A stretch of 64,000 nt of DNA from Hufsiella arboris (lineage in GTDB: Bacteria; Bacteroidota; Bacteroidia; Sphingobacteriales; Sphingobacteriaceae): positions 1 to 64,000 of the forward strand of contig NZ_WVHT01000001.1 in NCBI RefSeq assembly GCF_009834875.1, written 5' to 3'. How positions within the stretch are numbered: the stretch's first letter is position 1; each line of letters opens with the position of its first letter. A program made the position numbers and the translations under genes. Of the stretch, positions 15,451 to 25,634 are shown in pieces. The notes beneath the pieces are model-generated. The model made no database searches. It saw nothing but the letters and a program-made list of their open reading frames with translations, and was not told the origin of the DNA.

Positions 15451-16239
15451 ATGAATAACTTCGATTTCAGTTTTCTGAATATTCGCTTTTTAGACATTAT
15501 AGATATTGTACTTGTAGCAGTTATATTCTACTATATATACAGCCTCATAAGAGGAACTATCGCAGTGAACATCCTCGTCGGACTGGTAATTATTTACCTG
15601 CTGTTTCTAATCGTTAAACAATTAAACATGAGCCTTCTATCCCAAATATTGGGAGGTTTTGTAAGCGTTGGGTTTTTAGCTGTCATTATCGTTTTTCAGC
15701 AGGAGATAAGGCGATTCTTGTTACTCATCGGAAAGAATGCATCGATGCGTCATATTACCTGGTGGGATTATGTATTCGGCAAAAAGGACAGCTCTCAAAC
15801 AACTCTTACTTTTATCAAGCCGGTTATTGATGCCTGCAAAAGCATGAAAAAATCGAAGACCGGCGCCTTAATCATATTCGCTAAATATTTTGATGAACAG
15901 TATTATCAAAATAGCGGCGAAACCATGGAGGCGTTAATTTCTAAACGACTGCTGGAAAGTATTTTCCAAAAATATAGCCCTCTTCACGATGGCGCTGTCA
16001 TTGTTGCCGATGGCAAAATTAAGGTGGCGAGTTGTATCCTGCCGTTAACTGACAATGAAACCCTTCCGCCTCAGTTTGGGTTAAGGCACCGTGCCGGAAT
16101 CGGCATTTCCGAAATGAGCGATGCGGTCGCTGTTATCGTATCCGAAGAAACCGGAGAAATAGCGTACGCCAAACAGGGCCGTGTAAAGATGAACGTCGGT
16201 TTAGATGAATTGGAGAAGCTGCTAAACAAAGATGCATAA
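15451..16239 (+). CDS. cdaA: Diadenylate cyclase, CdaA type
   Basis: It makes cyclic di-AMP from two ATP. The 262-residue protein has three N-terminal membrane helices (about 10-85) and a C-terminal DAC domain with the catalytic DGA in SPLHDGAVIVADG and the RHRAG motif in GLRHRAGIGIS. The ATG at 15451 is chosen over an in-frame TTG at 15430, because it gives the usual short N-terminus and leaves a proper gap to folP. The CdaR regulator is not adjacent, as is usual outside Firmicutes. Confidence 0.93.
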   Translation: MNNFDFSFLNIRFLDIIDIVLVAVIFYYIYSLIRGTIAVNILVGLVIIYLLFLIVKQLNMSLLSQILGGFVSVGFLAVIIVFQQEIRRFLLLIGKNASMRHITWWDYVFGKKDSSQTTLTFIKPVIDACKSMKKSKTGALIIFAKYFDEQYYQNSGETMEALISKRLLESIFQKYSPLHDGAVIVADGKIKVASCILPLTDNETLPPQFGLRHRAGIGISEMSDAVAVIVSEETGEIAYAKQGRVKMNVGLDELEKLLNKDA

Positions 16240-16291
16240 ACCGGGTTTATGGAATTTACATATCCTTCACATCTTATAGGAAATTAAATAC

Positions 16292-17002
16292 ATGAATATG
16301 AAGAGAATTTTTGCAGCAGTAGTACTTAGTTTACTTACCATTTCAGGTTTTTCACAAACAGTTGATACACGTCGTAAAATAGAAGTAACCGGCACAGCCG
16401 AGACAGAAGTAACGCCGGATATTATTTACGTGGCCGTTTCGCTAAAAGAATATTTCAAAGACAATGCAAATAAAAAGAAAGTAAGCATTGATGAGCTGGA
16501 AAGGCAACTGCAAACAGCGGTATTAAACGCCGGGATTTCAAAAGAGAATTTTACCATTAACAACGTTTCATCGTACACCGATTACTGGAACAAAAAGAAA
16601 GATCCAAATTACCTGGCATCGAAACAATATCGTATAAAGATCACTGATCTGACGAAATACAACCAGATCATCAATTCGGTAGATTCGAAAGGGATAGCTT
16701 ACACAAATATCGAAAGCTACGATTACTCGAAAATTGAAAGCCTTAAAAAAGACCTGAAGATTAAAGCATTGCAGGCCGCCAAGGATAAAGCGACTTACCT
16801 GGCTTCAGCCGTAGGCGACCAGGTTGGCAAAGCGCTTGAGATTCAAGAGATAAATAATGAATCGTATCCACAACCTTATTATCGTGCGAATGTAATGATG
16901 AAATCAGATGCAATGTCTGCGGAAGCAGCGCCGATGCCGGATATTGATTTTAAAAAGATCAAGCTGAATTACCAGATGCGTACGGTGTTTGAATTGAAGT
17001 AA
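16292..17002 (+). CDS. SIMPL domain (DUF541) secreted protein
   Basis: The 236-residue protein has a Sec signal peptide (about 22 residues, ending GFSQ). The rest is one SIMPL/DUF541 domain, recognised from the opening 'KIEVTGTAETEVTPDIIYVAV' pattern and the later 'LKDLKIKALQAAKDKATYL'-like helix followed by 'GKALEIQEI'. Such periplasmic or outer-membrane-associated proteins oligomerise; their role is poorly known. Either Met1 or Met3 could be the start. A strong terminator follows 17 bases after the stop. Confidence 0.9.
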   Translation: MNMKRIFAAVVLSLLTISGFSQTVDTRRKIEVTGTAETEVTPDIIYVAVSLKEYFKDNANKKKVSIDELERQLQTAVLNAGISKENFTINNVSSYTDYWNKKKDPNYLASKQYRIKITDLTKYNQIINSVDSKGIAYTNIESYDYSKIESLKKDLKIKALQAAKDKATYLASAVGDQVGKALEIQEINNESYPQPYYRANVMMKSDAMSAEAAPMPDIDFKKIKLNYQMRTVFELK

Positions 17003-17018
17003 CATAGAACACATAATG

Positions 17019-17051
17019 AAAAGCGGCTCCGATACTTGAGGCCGCTTTTTT
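17019..17051 (+). terminator. Rho-independent terminator after the SIMPL gene
   Basis: AAAAGCGGC (17019-17027) pairs with GCCGCTTTT (17041-17049), followed by further T residues. It would also work partly in the reverse direction. Confidence 0.8.
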
Positions 17052-17159
17052 CGTTTATATCTACGCTCACTGACACTTCACAAGCCTTAACCGCCGATAT
17101 ATTAAATTGAACTTTACGATTTAAAACAAGAAATCAGTCTGCCTGTTAAAAATCCATGT

Positions 17160-17300
17160 TTATCCTGGTAAGTCCGCCCAACTTCCATAAAATGGTAACT
17201 GTCCATTTTTCTTAATGGCACATACCAGTTTGAGTTCTCCTTTACTATCTAACACGAAGCAACTCAACAAAAAACAGATTAGAAACACATTCAGAATCAT
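17160..17300 (-). CDS. Possible small lipoprotein (46 residues)
   Basis: This minus-strand frame encodes MILNVFLICFLLSCFVLD..., a short hydrophobic signal with a lipobox-like LLSC (Cys14), followed by about 30 polar residues with PFYGSWADLPG at the end. A purine-rich AGAGG lies 7-8 bases before the ATG, unusually good for this genome. It lies in the 332-bp gap between the SIMPL terminator and the oleate hydratase gene, diverging from the latter. No homologue is recognised. The combination of lipobox and ribosome site is the evidence; chance cannot be excluded. Confidence 0.35.
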   Translation of the reverse strand: MILNVFLICFLLSCFVLDSKGELKLVCAIKKNGQLPFYGSWADLPG

Positions 17301-17334
17301 AAATTACCTCTCAGTGATTTAAAAATAGACGAAG

Positions 17335-19272
17335 ATGAACAGCATAAAATCTAATGTTAATGACGAAACCGGGCGTTCAAACGACAAGGTAAAAGTTATT
17401 CATGAGCCAGACTCAAGTAAAGAAGTACAGCGAAATACTCCCGGAAAAACGATGCCTTTTTCAGATCAGATCGGCAACTACCAGCGCAATAAAGGTATTC
17501 CGTCCAAATCATTCGACAACAGCAAAATTTACATTGTTGGAAGCGGAATCGGCGGAATGGCTACTGCTTATTACTTTATTCGCGATGGCCATGTACCCGG
17601 GAAAAACATTGTGTTCCTGGACCAGCTGCATATAGATGGCGGCTCTTTGGATGGAGCTGGAAACGCAACTGACGGATACATTATCCGCGGCGGACGTGAA
17701 ATGGACATGACCTATGAAAACTTGTGGGATATGTTCCAGGATATTCCCGCATTAGAAATGCCTGCACCTTACAGTGTATTAGACGAATATCGTTTAGTTA
17801 ATGACAACGACCCGAATTATTCGAAAGCAAGATTAATTCACAATCAGGGAGAAATTAAAGATTTTAGCAAATTCGGCCTGGAGAAAAAGGACCAGTTGGC
17901 CATGGTAAAGTTATTGCTAAAGAAAAAAGAAGACCTGGACGATCTGACTATCGAAGACTATTTCAGCGAATCCTTTTTAAATAGCAATTTCTGGTTCTTC
18001 TGGCGAACTATGTTTGCATTTGAGAACTGGCACAGTTTGTTGGAACTGAAACTTTATATGCACCGTTTCCTGCACGCCATTGACGGAATGAAAGATTTCT
18101 CGTGCCTGGTTTTTCCTAAATACAATCAGTATGATACGTTTGTTACTCCGCTAAGGAAATTTCTCCAGTCGAAAGGTGTGCAAATTCATTTGAATACGCT
18201 TGTGAAAGACCTCAACATCCATATCAACACCGACGGGAAAGTGGTTGAAGGGATTATAGCGGACCAAGATGGAAAAGAAGTGGAAATTCCCGTCGGCAAG
18301 GACGATTTCGTTATCGTAACCACGGGTTCCATGACGGAAGATACTTTTTATGGCAATAACAAAACCGCACCGCTTATAAAAATAGACAACAGTAATAGCG
18401 GGCAAAGCTCTGGATGGAAGCTTTGGAAAAACCTTGCTGCAAAATCGGCAGTTTTTGGCAACCCGGAAAAATTTTGCAGCGATATAAAAAAATCGGCATG
18501 GGAATCTGCAACGCTCACTTGCCGCCCTTCTGCGTTTACGAAAAAGCTAACCGGATATTCCGTTAATGACCCTTACTCCGGAAAAATCGCAACCGGCGGT
18601 ATTATAACAATCACTGATTCGGAGTGGCTTATGAGTTTCACCTGCAACAGACAGCCGCACTATCCAACGCAGCCAGATAATATCCTGGTGGTATGGGTTT
18701 ATGCCTTATACATGGACAAGGCAGGCAACTACATAAAAAAAACAATGCCTGAATGTACCGGTGACGAAATTTTATCTGAGCTTTGTTATCATTTAGGAAT
18801 TATCGATCAGGTTGATGATGTATTGAAAAATACTATAATCAGAACAGCTTTCATGCCGTATATCACATCGATGTTTATGCCAAGGGCGAAAGGCGACCGC
18901 CCTCGGGTTGTTCCGGAAGGCTGTAAAAACTTAGGCTTAATCGGCCAGTTTGTCGAAACCAATAATGATGTTGTATTCACTATGGAAAGTTCTGTAAGAA
19001 CCGCCAGAGTAGCCGTCTACGAATTGCTGAATCTGAACAAACAAGTTCCTGATATCAATCCATTACAGTATGACATCCGGCATCTTCTCAAAGCAACTAA
19101 ATCGTTAAATGATAACAATTCATTTTTAGGCGAGGGGATATTGCGGCGCATATTAAAAGGGACCTACTTTGAACATATTCTGCCGCCTGGAGAAGAAGAA
19201 AAAACACACGAATCCTTTTTAGCAGAACAGTTTGGTAAATTCCAGGATTGGATTAAAGGAATTCGGGACTAA
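17335..19272 (+). CDS. ohyA: Oleate hydratase (myosin-cross-reactive antigen family)
   Basis: It adds water to the cis-9 double bond of oleate to give 10-hydroxystearate and needs FAD structurally. The 645 residues show the Rossmann loop [14 protein letters not shown] (about 63-76), the family signature [19 protein letters not shown] (about 102-120) and [14 protein letters not shown] with the catalytic Glu. Length is typical for Bacteroidota members. It has no clear operon partner. Host-derived or exogenous unsaturated fatty acid detoxification is the known role of the family. A Shine-Dalgarno is not obvious. Confidence 0.96.
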   Translation: MNSIKSNVNDETGRSNDKVKVIHEPDSSKEVQRNTPGKTMPFSDQIGNYQRNKGIPSKSFDNSKIYIVGSGIGGMATAYYFIRDGHVPGKNIVFLDQLHIDGGSLDGAGNATDGYIIRGGREMDMTYENLWDMFQDIPALEMPAPYSVLDEYRLVNDNDPNYSKARLIHNQGEIKDFSKFGLEKKDQLAMVKLLLKKKEDLDDLTIEDYFSESFLNSNFWFFWRTMFAFENWHSLLELKLYMHRFLHAIDGMKDFSCLVFPKYNQYDTFVTPLRKFLQSKGVQIHLNTLVKDLNIHINTDGKVVEGIIADQDGKEVEIPVGKDDFVIVTTGSMTEDTFYGNNKTAPLIKIDNSNSGQSSGWKLWKNLAAKSAVFGNPEKFCSDIKKSAWESATLTCRPSAFTKKLTGYSVNDPYSGKIATGGIITITDSEWLMSFTCNRQPHYPTQPDNILVVWVYALYMDKAGNYIKKTMPECTGDEILSELCYHLGIIDQVDDVLKNTIIRTAFMPYITSMFMPRAKGDRPRVVPEGCKNLGLIGQFVETNNDVVFTMESSVRTARVAVYELLNLNKQVPDINPLQYDIRHLLKATKSLNDNNSFLGEGILRRILKGTYFEHILPPGEEEKTHESFLAEQFGKFQDWIKGIRD

Positions 19273-19329
19273 TAAAGGACACACCAATTAAAAGCTAAAT
19301 TTAATTTCAGAATATCACTAACCCTTTTT

Positions 19330-19395
19330 GGCGTCTCACCTACCACCCTCCAGGGATAGATGTAGCTATTGAAATATTATTGTCGGTGAGACACC
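19330..19395. repeat. 66-bp element with 11-bp imperfect terminal inverted repeats
   Basis: GGCGTCTCACC (19330-19340) and GGTGAGACACC (19385-19395) are inverted copies with one difference that still pairs as G-U. An internal CCCTCCAGGG palindrome is present. A further partial copy, GGTGT, follows at 19402-19406. No coding frame occurs. It could be a MITE-like remnant, a structured RNA or an end-of-transcript hairpin after the oleate hydratase gene. Confidence 0.35.
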
Positions 19396-19442
19396 AACAA
19401 CGGTGTAAGCGGCCGTTTCTTTTTGCGAATAATTGTTTTCAG

Positions 19443-19469
19443 TATTGGCGGCAAAGTTGTCCGCCAATA
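19443..19469. terminator. Hairpin between convergent genes
   Basis: TATTGGCGG (19443-19451) and CCGCCAATA (19461-19469) form a perfect 9-bp stem with a 9-base loop between the convergent oleate hydratase and glycosidase genes. There is no T-run, so it is a weak terminator or a stability element. Confidence 0.4.
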
Positions 19470-19540
19470 TTAGAAACCATTCTGACTTTAAGTTAAAGTG
19501 TCCGTGACTTTACCTTATTTTAGTTTGGCCCATTTAGCCA

Positions 19541-20395
19541 TTAGTTTCTTATCAGCAAAATCGCGTTAGCAACCTTTCTCTCCCCTTCGTGATCCCATTT
19601 TTTATTGTCGCTGGGATGGTTGACAATTCCCTTTTGTTTTCTGGCATTCACCCACAAGGTTGTTGATCCGCCGCCATCAAGGTTGATCGCGTTATTCGCA
19701 CCAAACCATTTTAGAAATTTCTCCAGCTCGTATAAGCTCATGCCGGCCGCATTGTCGTTCCTGCCATCAACTGTGATGAGATAAGTTTTGTTGCCCTTTT
19801 TTGCAATCGCTGTACGCGGATGTCTTAGTCTTGCAAAAGCAGAAGTGTCTGCAAGTGTTAAGCTATCATGGTAGATTAACAACGGTCCGCTTAACAGGAT
19901 ATTACTTGCTTTCAGGCCCTGCTCCCACTCTGCGGACCCGTCCCATTTCGCAATATCCAGTCGGTTATGATCAATTATAATCGCTGCTTTCTGATGTCTT
20001 GCGCGAGTTGAATCTTTCTCTAAACGATTTCCGGAAATAATGGAATCATTTGCCTTAATGTAATCGACTGAACCGCCATTCTTCACATCAAAAAAACTTC
20101 CGTTAATGGCGGCTGTAGCTTTACTGCTCTCGCCAAAATCACTGGTGTGCCGTAATAATTGCCTTTCATAAGCCAGTTTGAATTTATTTCGTTTACGCGT
20201 TTTTACTTCAACTATGCTCACATATTGATTTGATTTGAATAAGCTCCCTTTGAAATTTTTTTGGAACAAATGAACGCCACCGGCAAGTTTGCTTTTATTC
20301 CAGCCGGATTGTACAATTTGAACCGAATCAGCCTGTGCGAAAAGCGATTTACTAAAAAGAAGAAGTGAAGTGATAAAGCCCAATTGAAATCTCAT
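19541..20395 (-). CDS. Phosphodiester glycosidase family (NAGPA-like) secreted protein
   Basis: The 284-residue protein has a Sec signal peptide (to about residue 21, SLFAQ). The core matches the NAGPA/DUF2233 phosphodiester glycosidase domain: 'AAINGSFFDVKNGGS' near residue 97, 'RTAIAKKGNKTYLITVDGR' near 197 and 'NAINLDGGGSTTLWV' near 239. The family cleaves sugar phosphodiesters in the periplasm or outside; the substrate here is unknown. It is downstream of atpG but separated by a terminator, so it is probably transcribed on its own. Confidence 0.88.
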   Translation of the reverse strand: MRFQLGFITSLLLFSKSLFAQADSVQIVQSGWNKSKLAGGVHLFQKNFKGSLFKSNQYVSIVEVKTRKRNKFKLAYERQLLRHTSDFGESSKATAAINGSFFDVKNGGSVDYIKANDSIISGNRLEKDSTRARHQKAAIIIDHNRLDIAKWDGSAEWEQGLKASNILLSGPLLIYHDSLTLADTSAFARLRHPRTAIAKKGNKTYLITVDGRNDNAAGMSLYELEKFLKWFGANNAINLDGGGSTTLWVNARKQKGIVNHPSDNKKWDHEGERKVANAILLIRN

Positions 20396-20420
20396 CTCAG
20401 AAAAATTTGTCTAAAAAACA

Positions 20421-20447
20421 AAAAAGTCCGGCAAAAGCCAGACTTTT
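20421..20447 (-). terminator. Terminator after atpG
   Basis: Read on the minus strand, AAAGTCTGGC, a TTTT loop and GCCGGACTTT form a stem with one mismatch, followed by a T-run. It lies about 20 bases past the atpG stop and closes the ATP synthase operon. Confidence 0.7.
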
Positions 20448-20466
20448 CAATATTTTAACGGTTGGT

Positions 20467-21351
20467 TTAACCTTGTGTCAATGCTGCGGCACCGCTAACA
20501 ATCTCCGAAAGTTCGGTTGTAATAGCAGCCTGACGTGCCTGGTTATATGAAAGCTTTAAGGCTTTTAATAGCTCCCCGGCGTTGTCTGTCGCTTTATCCA
20601 TAGCCGTCATACGCGCACCGTGTTCTGATGCATGTGAATCTAAAATCGCTTTGTAAAGCTGAATTTTAATAGACTTAGGAATTAATTGATCAACTATCTC
20701 CTCACGTGAAGGCTCAAGTATATAATCTACTTTACTGGTTTTGTCTTCTGCAGTTGGCTCAGGTCGTGACACTGGCAGCAATTGTTCTGTGAAAACAAAT
20801 TGCATAGCCGCGTTACGGAAATGATTGTAAACAACCTCAACTCGGTCATAATCACCATCAACAAATCCCTTCATAATCGATTCGGCAATAACCGACGCGT
20901 TCTCAAAAGTTAAAGCGCTGTAAAGCTCGTTGTTGTTACCAATAACCTGGTATTTACGTTTCTCATAAAAATCCTGCGCCTTCTTACCGATGGCGACAAG
21001 CGAAACATTTCCTTCGCGATATTGTGCAGCGTATTTTTCAGATATAAGCTGGTTCGTAGCCTTAATAACGTTCATGTTAAAAGCTCCGGCCAAACCACGA
21101 TTTGAAGTAACCGCAACTATCAAGACACGTTTAGGCTCGCGTTCCTGGATAAATGGCGAGTGCGAAGCTTCCAACGAAGCTGAAAGATTTGAAAGTATAT
21201 CCTTCAGTTTGTTGGCATAAGGCCTTAACTGAACAATTGCATTAGTAGCACGCTTCAACTTGGCAGCCGAAACCATCTTCATGGCCTTAGTGATCTGCTG
21301 TGTCGAACTTACTGACGCGATACGGTTTCTTACTTCTTTTAAATTAGCCAT
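20467..21351 (-). CDS. atpG: ATP synthase gamma subunit
   Basis: The central stalk subunit couples proton flow to catalysis in F1. The 294 residues begin with the invariant N-terminal helix (MANLKEVRNRIASVSSTQQITKAM in outline) and end with the C-terminal helix RQAAITTELSEIVSGAAAL, both strongly diagnostic. It is the last gene of the ATPase operon and is separated from atpA by 88 bp that contain an unusual inverted-repeat array. The beta and epsilon genes are absent here, as in other Bacteroidota where they lie elsewhere. Confidence 0.97.
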   Translation of the reverse strand: MANLKEVRNRIASVSSTQQITKAMKMVSAAKLKRATNAIVQLRPYANKLKDILSNLSASLEASHSPFIQEREPKRVLIVAVTSNRGLAGAFNMNVIKATNQLISEKYAAQYREGNVSLVAIGKKAQDFYEKRKYQVIGNNNELYSALTFENASVIAESIMKGFVDGDYDRVEVVYNHFRNAAMQFVFTEQLLPVSRPEPTAEDKTSKVDYILEPSREEIVDQLIPKSIKIQLYKAILDSHASEHGARMTAMDKATDNAGELLKALKLSYNQARQAAITTELSEIVSGAAALTQG

Positions 21352-21356
21352 TTATA

Positions 21357-21437
21357 TTGGATGTGAGATGTGAAATGTGAGACATGAGAACTATATAGTG
21401 CCCAATCTCATATCTCATATCTATTGTCTCATATCTA
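21357..21437. repeat. Inverted array of short ATRTGAGA repeats between atpA and atpG
   Basis: The plus strand reads GATGTGAGATGTGAAATGTGAGACATGAGA, about 16 bases of loop, then TCTCATATCTCATATCT..GTCTCATATCT (given in outline). About five short TGAGA-type units on one side face about four TCTCA-type units on the other. The arms can fold into an imperfect hairpin of 13 or more pairs in the atpA-atpG mRNA. Confidence 0.55.
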
Positions 21438-21439
21438 AA

Positions 21440-23014
21440 TTAATACTTACCTGAAAGTTCTTTCGCTACAGTTTCCAGAACACCTGTTAACTGATCATCA
21501 AATTTACCGGCTTTTAAAGCTTGTAAAACTTCCGGATGACGCAGTTCCAACTGTTGAGTGTATTCTGTTTCAAATTCCTTCACTTTATTTACCGGAACGT
21601 TACGTAACAAACCTTTCGTACCGATGTAGATGATGGCAACTTGTTTCTCAACCGATACCGGTGAGAACTGTCCTTGTTTCAGGATCTCCACGTTACGGAC
21701 ACCTTTATCAAGAACCGCTTTAGTAGCAGCATCAAGGTCAGATCCGAATTTAGAGAAAGCCTCCAATTCACGGTACTGAGCCTGGTCAAGTTTCAAGGTA
21801 CCTGCAACTTTCTTCATCGATTTGATCTGAGCGTTACCACCTACACGTGATACCGAAATACCTACGTTGATCGCCGGACGAACACCTGAGTTGAACAAGT
21901 TAGACTCAAGGAAGATCTGACCATCCGTAATCGAAATTACGTTTGTCGGGATATACGCAGAAACGTCGCCAGCTTGTGTTTCAATGATCGGAAGCGCAGT
22001 TAATGAACCACCACCTTTAACGATTCCCCTGATTGACTCAGGAAGATCGTTCATGTTCTTAGCGATTTCATCAGATGCATTGATCTTAGCAGCACGCTCT
22101 AATAAACGGCTGTGAAGATAAAATACATCTCCAGGATAAGCCTCACGGCCCGGTGGACGACGAAGCAATAAGGATACTTCGCGGTAAGCAACAGCCTGTT
22201 TAGACAAATCATCATAAATGATTAATGCCGGACGGCCGGTGTCACGGAAGAACTCTCCAATAGCAGCACCTGCAAAAGGCGCGAAGAATTGCATCGGAGC
22301 AGGATCAGAAGCAGAAGCTGCTACAACCACGGTATAAGGCATCGCTCCGTTCTCCTCAAGGGTACGAACAATACCTGCTACAGTAGAGTTTTTCTGTCCG
22401 ATTGCAACATATATACAGAATACAGGCTGGCCTGCATCGTAAAATTCTTTTTGATTGATAATGGTATCGATACAAACGGCAGTTTTACCAGTTTGACGAT
22501 CGCCAATTACAAGCTCGCGTTGTCCGCGGCCGATTGGAATCATCGCATCGATAGCTTTAATACCTGTTTGTAAAGGCTCGGTAACCGGCTGACGATAAAT
22601 TACGCCAGGAGCTTTACGCTCTAATGGCATTTCATACGTTTGACCAGTAACAGGGCCTTTGCCATCAATAGGCTGACCAAGCGTGTTAACTACACGGCCA
22701 AGCAATCCATCACCAACATTAATTGATCCGATTTTTTTGGTACGCTTTACTGTATCACCTTCTTTAATCTCATCGAAAGGGCCCAACAATACAACACCCA
22801 CATTATCTTCCTCAAGATTCAATACAATTCCCTGAAGGCCGTTTTGAAACTCAACCAGCTCACCTGACTGAACCTGTGTTAAGCCGTAAACACGAGCAAT
22901 ACCGTCACCGATTTGCAACACGGTACCAACTTCTTCAAGTTCGGCCGCTGATTGAAAACCCGACAGTTGCTGTCTGAGTATTGCCGATACTTCGTCTGGT
23001 CTTACCTCTACCAT
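21440..23014 (-). CDS. atpA: ATP synthase alpha subunit
   Basis: This is the non-catalytic nucleotide-binding subunit of F1. The 524 residues contain the P-loop [10 protein letters not shown] (about residues 171-180), the family signature around [14 protein letters not shown] and the N-terminal [13 protein letters not shown]. Length is normal for the Bacteroidota protein. It is preceded by atpH (48-bp gap) and followed by the repeat array and atpG. Confidence 0.98.
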   Translation of the reverse strand: MVEVRPDEVSAILRQQLSGFQSAAELEEVGTVLQIGDGIARVYGLTQVQSGELVEFQNGLQGIVLNLEEDNVGVVLLGPFDEIKEGDTVKRTKKIGSINVGDGLLGRVVNTLGQPIDGKGPVTGQTYEMPLERKAPGVIYRQPVTEPLQTGIKAIDAMIPIGRGQRELVIGDRQTGKTAVCIDTIINQKEFYDAGQPVFCIYVAIGQKNSTVAGIVRTLEENGAMPYTVVVAASASDPAPMQFFAPFAGAAIGEFFRDTGRPALIIYDDLSKQAVAYREVSLLLRRPPGREAYPGDVFYLHSRLLERAAKINASDEIAKNMNDLPESIRGIVKGGGSLTALPIIETQAGDVSAYIPTNVISITDGQIFLESNLFNSGVRPAINVGISVSRVGGNAQIKSMKKVAGTLKLDQAQYRELEAFSKFGSDLDAATKAVLDKGVRNVEILKQGQFSPVSVEKQVAIIYIGTKGLLRNVPVNKVKEFETEYTQQLELRHPEVLQALKAGKFDDQLTGVLETVAKELSGKY

Positions 23015-23062
23015 AATTTTATTTAAGAGTTTTTATTTATTATCCGTTATTCTGATTAGTTG

Positions 23063-23614
23063 TTACGCAACTACTTTTTGCGCAAATGATTTTTTAAGCG
23101 TATTCAGCTGGTTTGATATACTGGCGTCAAATTGCTTATCACCAACTGTTAACACAAAGCCCCCGATCAAATCCGGGTCAATCTTTGTCTCCAAAATCAC
23201 CTCGTTTGCAGAAGTGTTTTGTTTAACGACATCGATTATTTCCTTCTTGTTTTCGTCACTCAAAGATTCAGCAGAAACAACCCGTGCCTTTACGATTCCT
23301 TTTTGGCGGTTAAATTCATTAATGAACTCTTTAGCTGTTGCATAAAGAATTTCGCCGCGGCCTTTATTGGTAACGATTTTAAAAAAAGAGATAACTACGG
23401 GATGTACTTCTTTGCCAAATATCTCTGATAAGATGGCAATCTTCTTCGCATGAGGGACAACAGGATTCTTCAAAACCGCAACAAGCTCGTGATTGGCTTT
23501 GCAAACCTTGATGAAGCTTTCCATATCAGTTTTGATCGCGTCAACTGCATTCTGTTCCTTTGCCAGGTCCAGAAGTGATTTGGCGTATCTTGATGCTACT
23601 TGTAATTCAGACAT
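23063..23614 (-). CDS. atpH: ATP synthase delta subunit
   Basis: This peripheral-stalk subunit links F1 alpha to subunit b. The 183-residue sequence shows the delta/OSCP pattern: the N-terminal ASRYAKSLLDLA, the middle 'LKNPVVPHAKKIAILSEIF', and the C-terminal 'IDPDLIGGFVLTVGDKQFD' motif. It is cytoplasmic and helical. Its position between atpF and atpA is the standard order. Confidence 0.95.
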   Translation of the reverse strand: MSELQVASRYAKSLLDLAKEQNAVDAIKTDMESFIKVCKANHELVAVLKNPVVPHAKKIAILSEIFGKEVHPVVISFFKIVTNKGRGEILYATAKEFINEFNRQKGIVKARVVSAESLSDENKKEIIDVVKQNTSANEVILETKIDPDLIGGFVLTVGDKQFDASISNQLNTLKKSFAQKVVA

Positions 23615-23666
23615 TCTCTATCTCCGATTAGCAAACGATTTCAGATTCTGAAATCATCCTTTCCAA

Positions 23667-24161
23667 TTAATTTAATTTTACTTCCTTGATCAGGTCAGAT
23701 ACCAATTCTTCCTGTTTAGCTTTATCAGAGAATTCCTTGCGAAGAACGCGCTCTGCAATAGCAAGTGACAAGTGTGAAACCTGGTTTTTCACTTCATCTA
23801 ATGCAGCCGCTTTCTGGCTGTTGATTTCCTGTTTTGCTTTCGCGATCATTTTAGCGCCTTCAACCTGTGCGGTTTTCTTAGCATCGTTAACGATCTGCTC
23901 TTTCAGCTCGCGGGCTTCTTTTAAAATCAGGTCACGCTCTGCACGTGCTTCCTTTAAAAGCTGCTCATTTTCGTTTGTTAAACGTTTTAATTCATCCTTT
24001 GCATTTTCGGCGGCAGTCAAAGCCGATTCAATTGAACGTTCACGGTCGTGAATTAAATTCAATATTGGCGACCATGCGAATTTCTTCAGTAATAACAGTA
24101 GAAATAAAAACGCAATAACTGTCCAAAAAACTAAGCCGATACTCGGGGTTACTAATTCCAT
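23667..24161 (-). CDS. atpF: ATP synthase subunit b
   Basis: The peripheral stalk subunit has 164 residues: one N-terminal membrane helix (about 7-27, FWTVIAFLFLLLLLKKF) followed by a long charged coiled coil rich in Ala, Lys and Glu. The short 'WSPILNLIHDRE' after the membrane helix is typical. It is anchored in the membrane and pairs as a dimer. The gene lies between atpE and atpH as expected. Confidence 0.95.
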   Translation of the reverse strand: MELVTPSIGLVFWTVIAFLFLLLLLKKFAWSPILNLIHDRERSIESALTAAENAKDELKRLTNENEQLLKEARAERDLILKEARELKEQIVNDAKKTAQVEGAKMIAKAKQEINSQKAAALDEVKNQVSHLSLAIAERVLRKEFSDKAKQEELVSDLIKEVKLN

Positions 24162-24247
24162 CTCTTATTAAATTGTCTTTTTAATCAGTTTAGTAAAACC
24201 GGAAGTGCTGCCAACCGCAAATACTTCCGGCTTAATTAAGCAATTCC

Positions 24248-24481
<234 letters not shown>

Positions 24482-24507
24482 TTATTTAAACTGATGTTTC
24501 TAATTAA

Positions 24508-25620
24508 TTAATGATGCTCCTCAACCGCCGAACCTATGAACAGCGCTGTAAGCATGGTAAATATAAAGGCCTGTAAAAATGCTACCAGCAGCTCAAGCAC
24601 ATCCATAAACAATACAAATGCAATTGAAACCGGCGCAATAGCCAACGTTTTGAATATAAAGATCAACGAGATCAAACTCAGCACGATAATGTGTCCCGCG
24701 GTGATATTCGCAAATAAACGAATCATTAACGCAAACGGCTTTGATATAATACCAATAATCTCAACCACCCACATAATAGGCAGCAACCAGAAAGGAACAT
24801 CCGGTTTAAAGATGTGACTCCAGTAGTATTTGTTACCTTTTACATTCACTACAATCAGCACCATTGCCGAAAGAACAAACGTTACCGCAATATTTCCTGT
24901 CACATTAGCTCCTCCCGGGAAAATCGGGATCAATCCTAACAAGTTGTTAATCCAGATGAAAAAGAAAATGGTCAGCAATAAAGGCATGAATCGCTCATAC
25001 TTGTAACCAATATTCGGGCGGGCGATATCGTCGCGAACAAACACGATAAACGGCTCAACAACCGATTGAAATCCTTTTGGCGCTTTACCAACACGTTTTT
25101 TATAGGTTTTTGCCACCCCAATAAACATTACAAGAATGATAAATACTGCGATAAATAGGGCAGCGACATTCTTTGTAATTGAGAAGTCAATCACTTTCGC
25201 GCTGGCTTGCTCATCAACTTTTCCATCTGCACCTATTACACGAATATGCTCCTCTTCATTCCGGTAGGTGTTGTACTTTCCGGTATAATCAACACTTTCG
25301 TGATGTTCATTCAAAAAATTGCCTGAAGAAAAAAACTCTAAGCCAGCAGGTGTATAAAGGATTACAGGGAGATGAATCGAAGTATGTCCCCACAAATGCC
25401 AGTCGTGCGTGTCGCTAATGTGCTCCAGAATAGTTACCGTAGGATCGAACTTCTCTTCATGATGCTCAGGATGATCTTCCTTAACAACCATCTTCTCAAC
25501 TGAACTTGCAGAATCAATGCTATCCTGAGCTTGTGCTTGAAGTGTGAAAAACGCGAAAAAAAGCGCGAAAACAGCACTTAGAGAGATTTTTTTGAAATTG
25601 AAAATGCAGTTGAAATACAT
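24508..25620 (-). CDS. atpB: ATP synthase subunit a
   Basis: The stator channel subunit has 370 residues. The C-terminal half holds the membrane helices with the essential arginine in ALMIRLFANITAGH. The N-terminal part is longer than in E. coli: a signal-like segment (to about 'QAQAQ') followed by about 100 His- and Glu-rich periplasmic residues, a known feature of Bacteroidota AtpB. The ATG at 25620 lies just before the previous gene's end, in the same operon. Confidence 0.95.
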   Translation of the reverse strand: MYFNCIFNFKKISLSAVFALFFAFFTLQAQAQDSIDSASSVEKMVVKEDHPEHHEEKFDPTVTILEHISDTHDWHLWGHTSIHLPVILYTPAGLEFFSSGNFLNEHHESVDYTGKYNTYRNEEEHIRVIGADGKVDEQASAKVIDFSITKNVAALFIAVFIILVMFIGVAKTYKKRVGKAPKGFQSVVEPFIVFVRDDIARPNIGYKYERFMPLLLTIFFFIWINNLLGLIPIFPGGANVTGNIAVTFVLSAMVLIVVNVKGNKYYWSHIFKPDVPFWLLPIMWVVEIIGIISKPFALMIRLFANITAGHIIVLSLISLIFIFKTLAIAPVSIAFVLFMDVLELLVAFLQAFIFTMLTALFIGSAVEEHH

Positions 25621-25634
25621 TTATTGCGTGATTT

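Noticed and set aside
23686-24051. 121-codon plus-strand frame
   Set aside because: It is antisense to atpF; its Ser/Phe/Ala-rich composition reflects the coiled-coil codons of the real gene.
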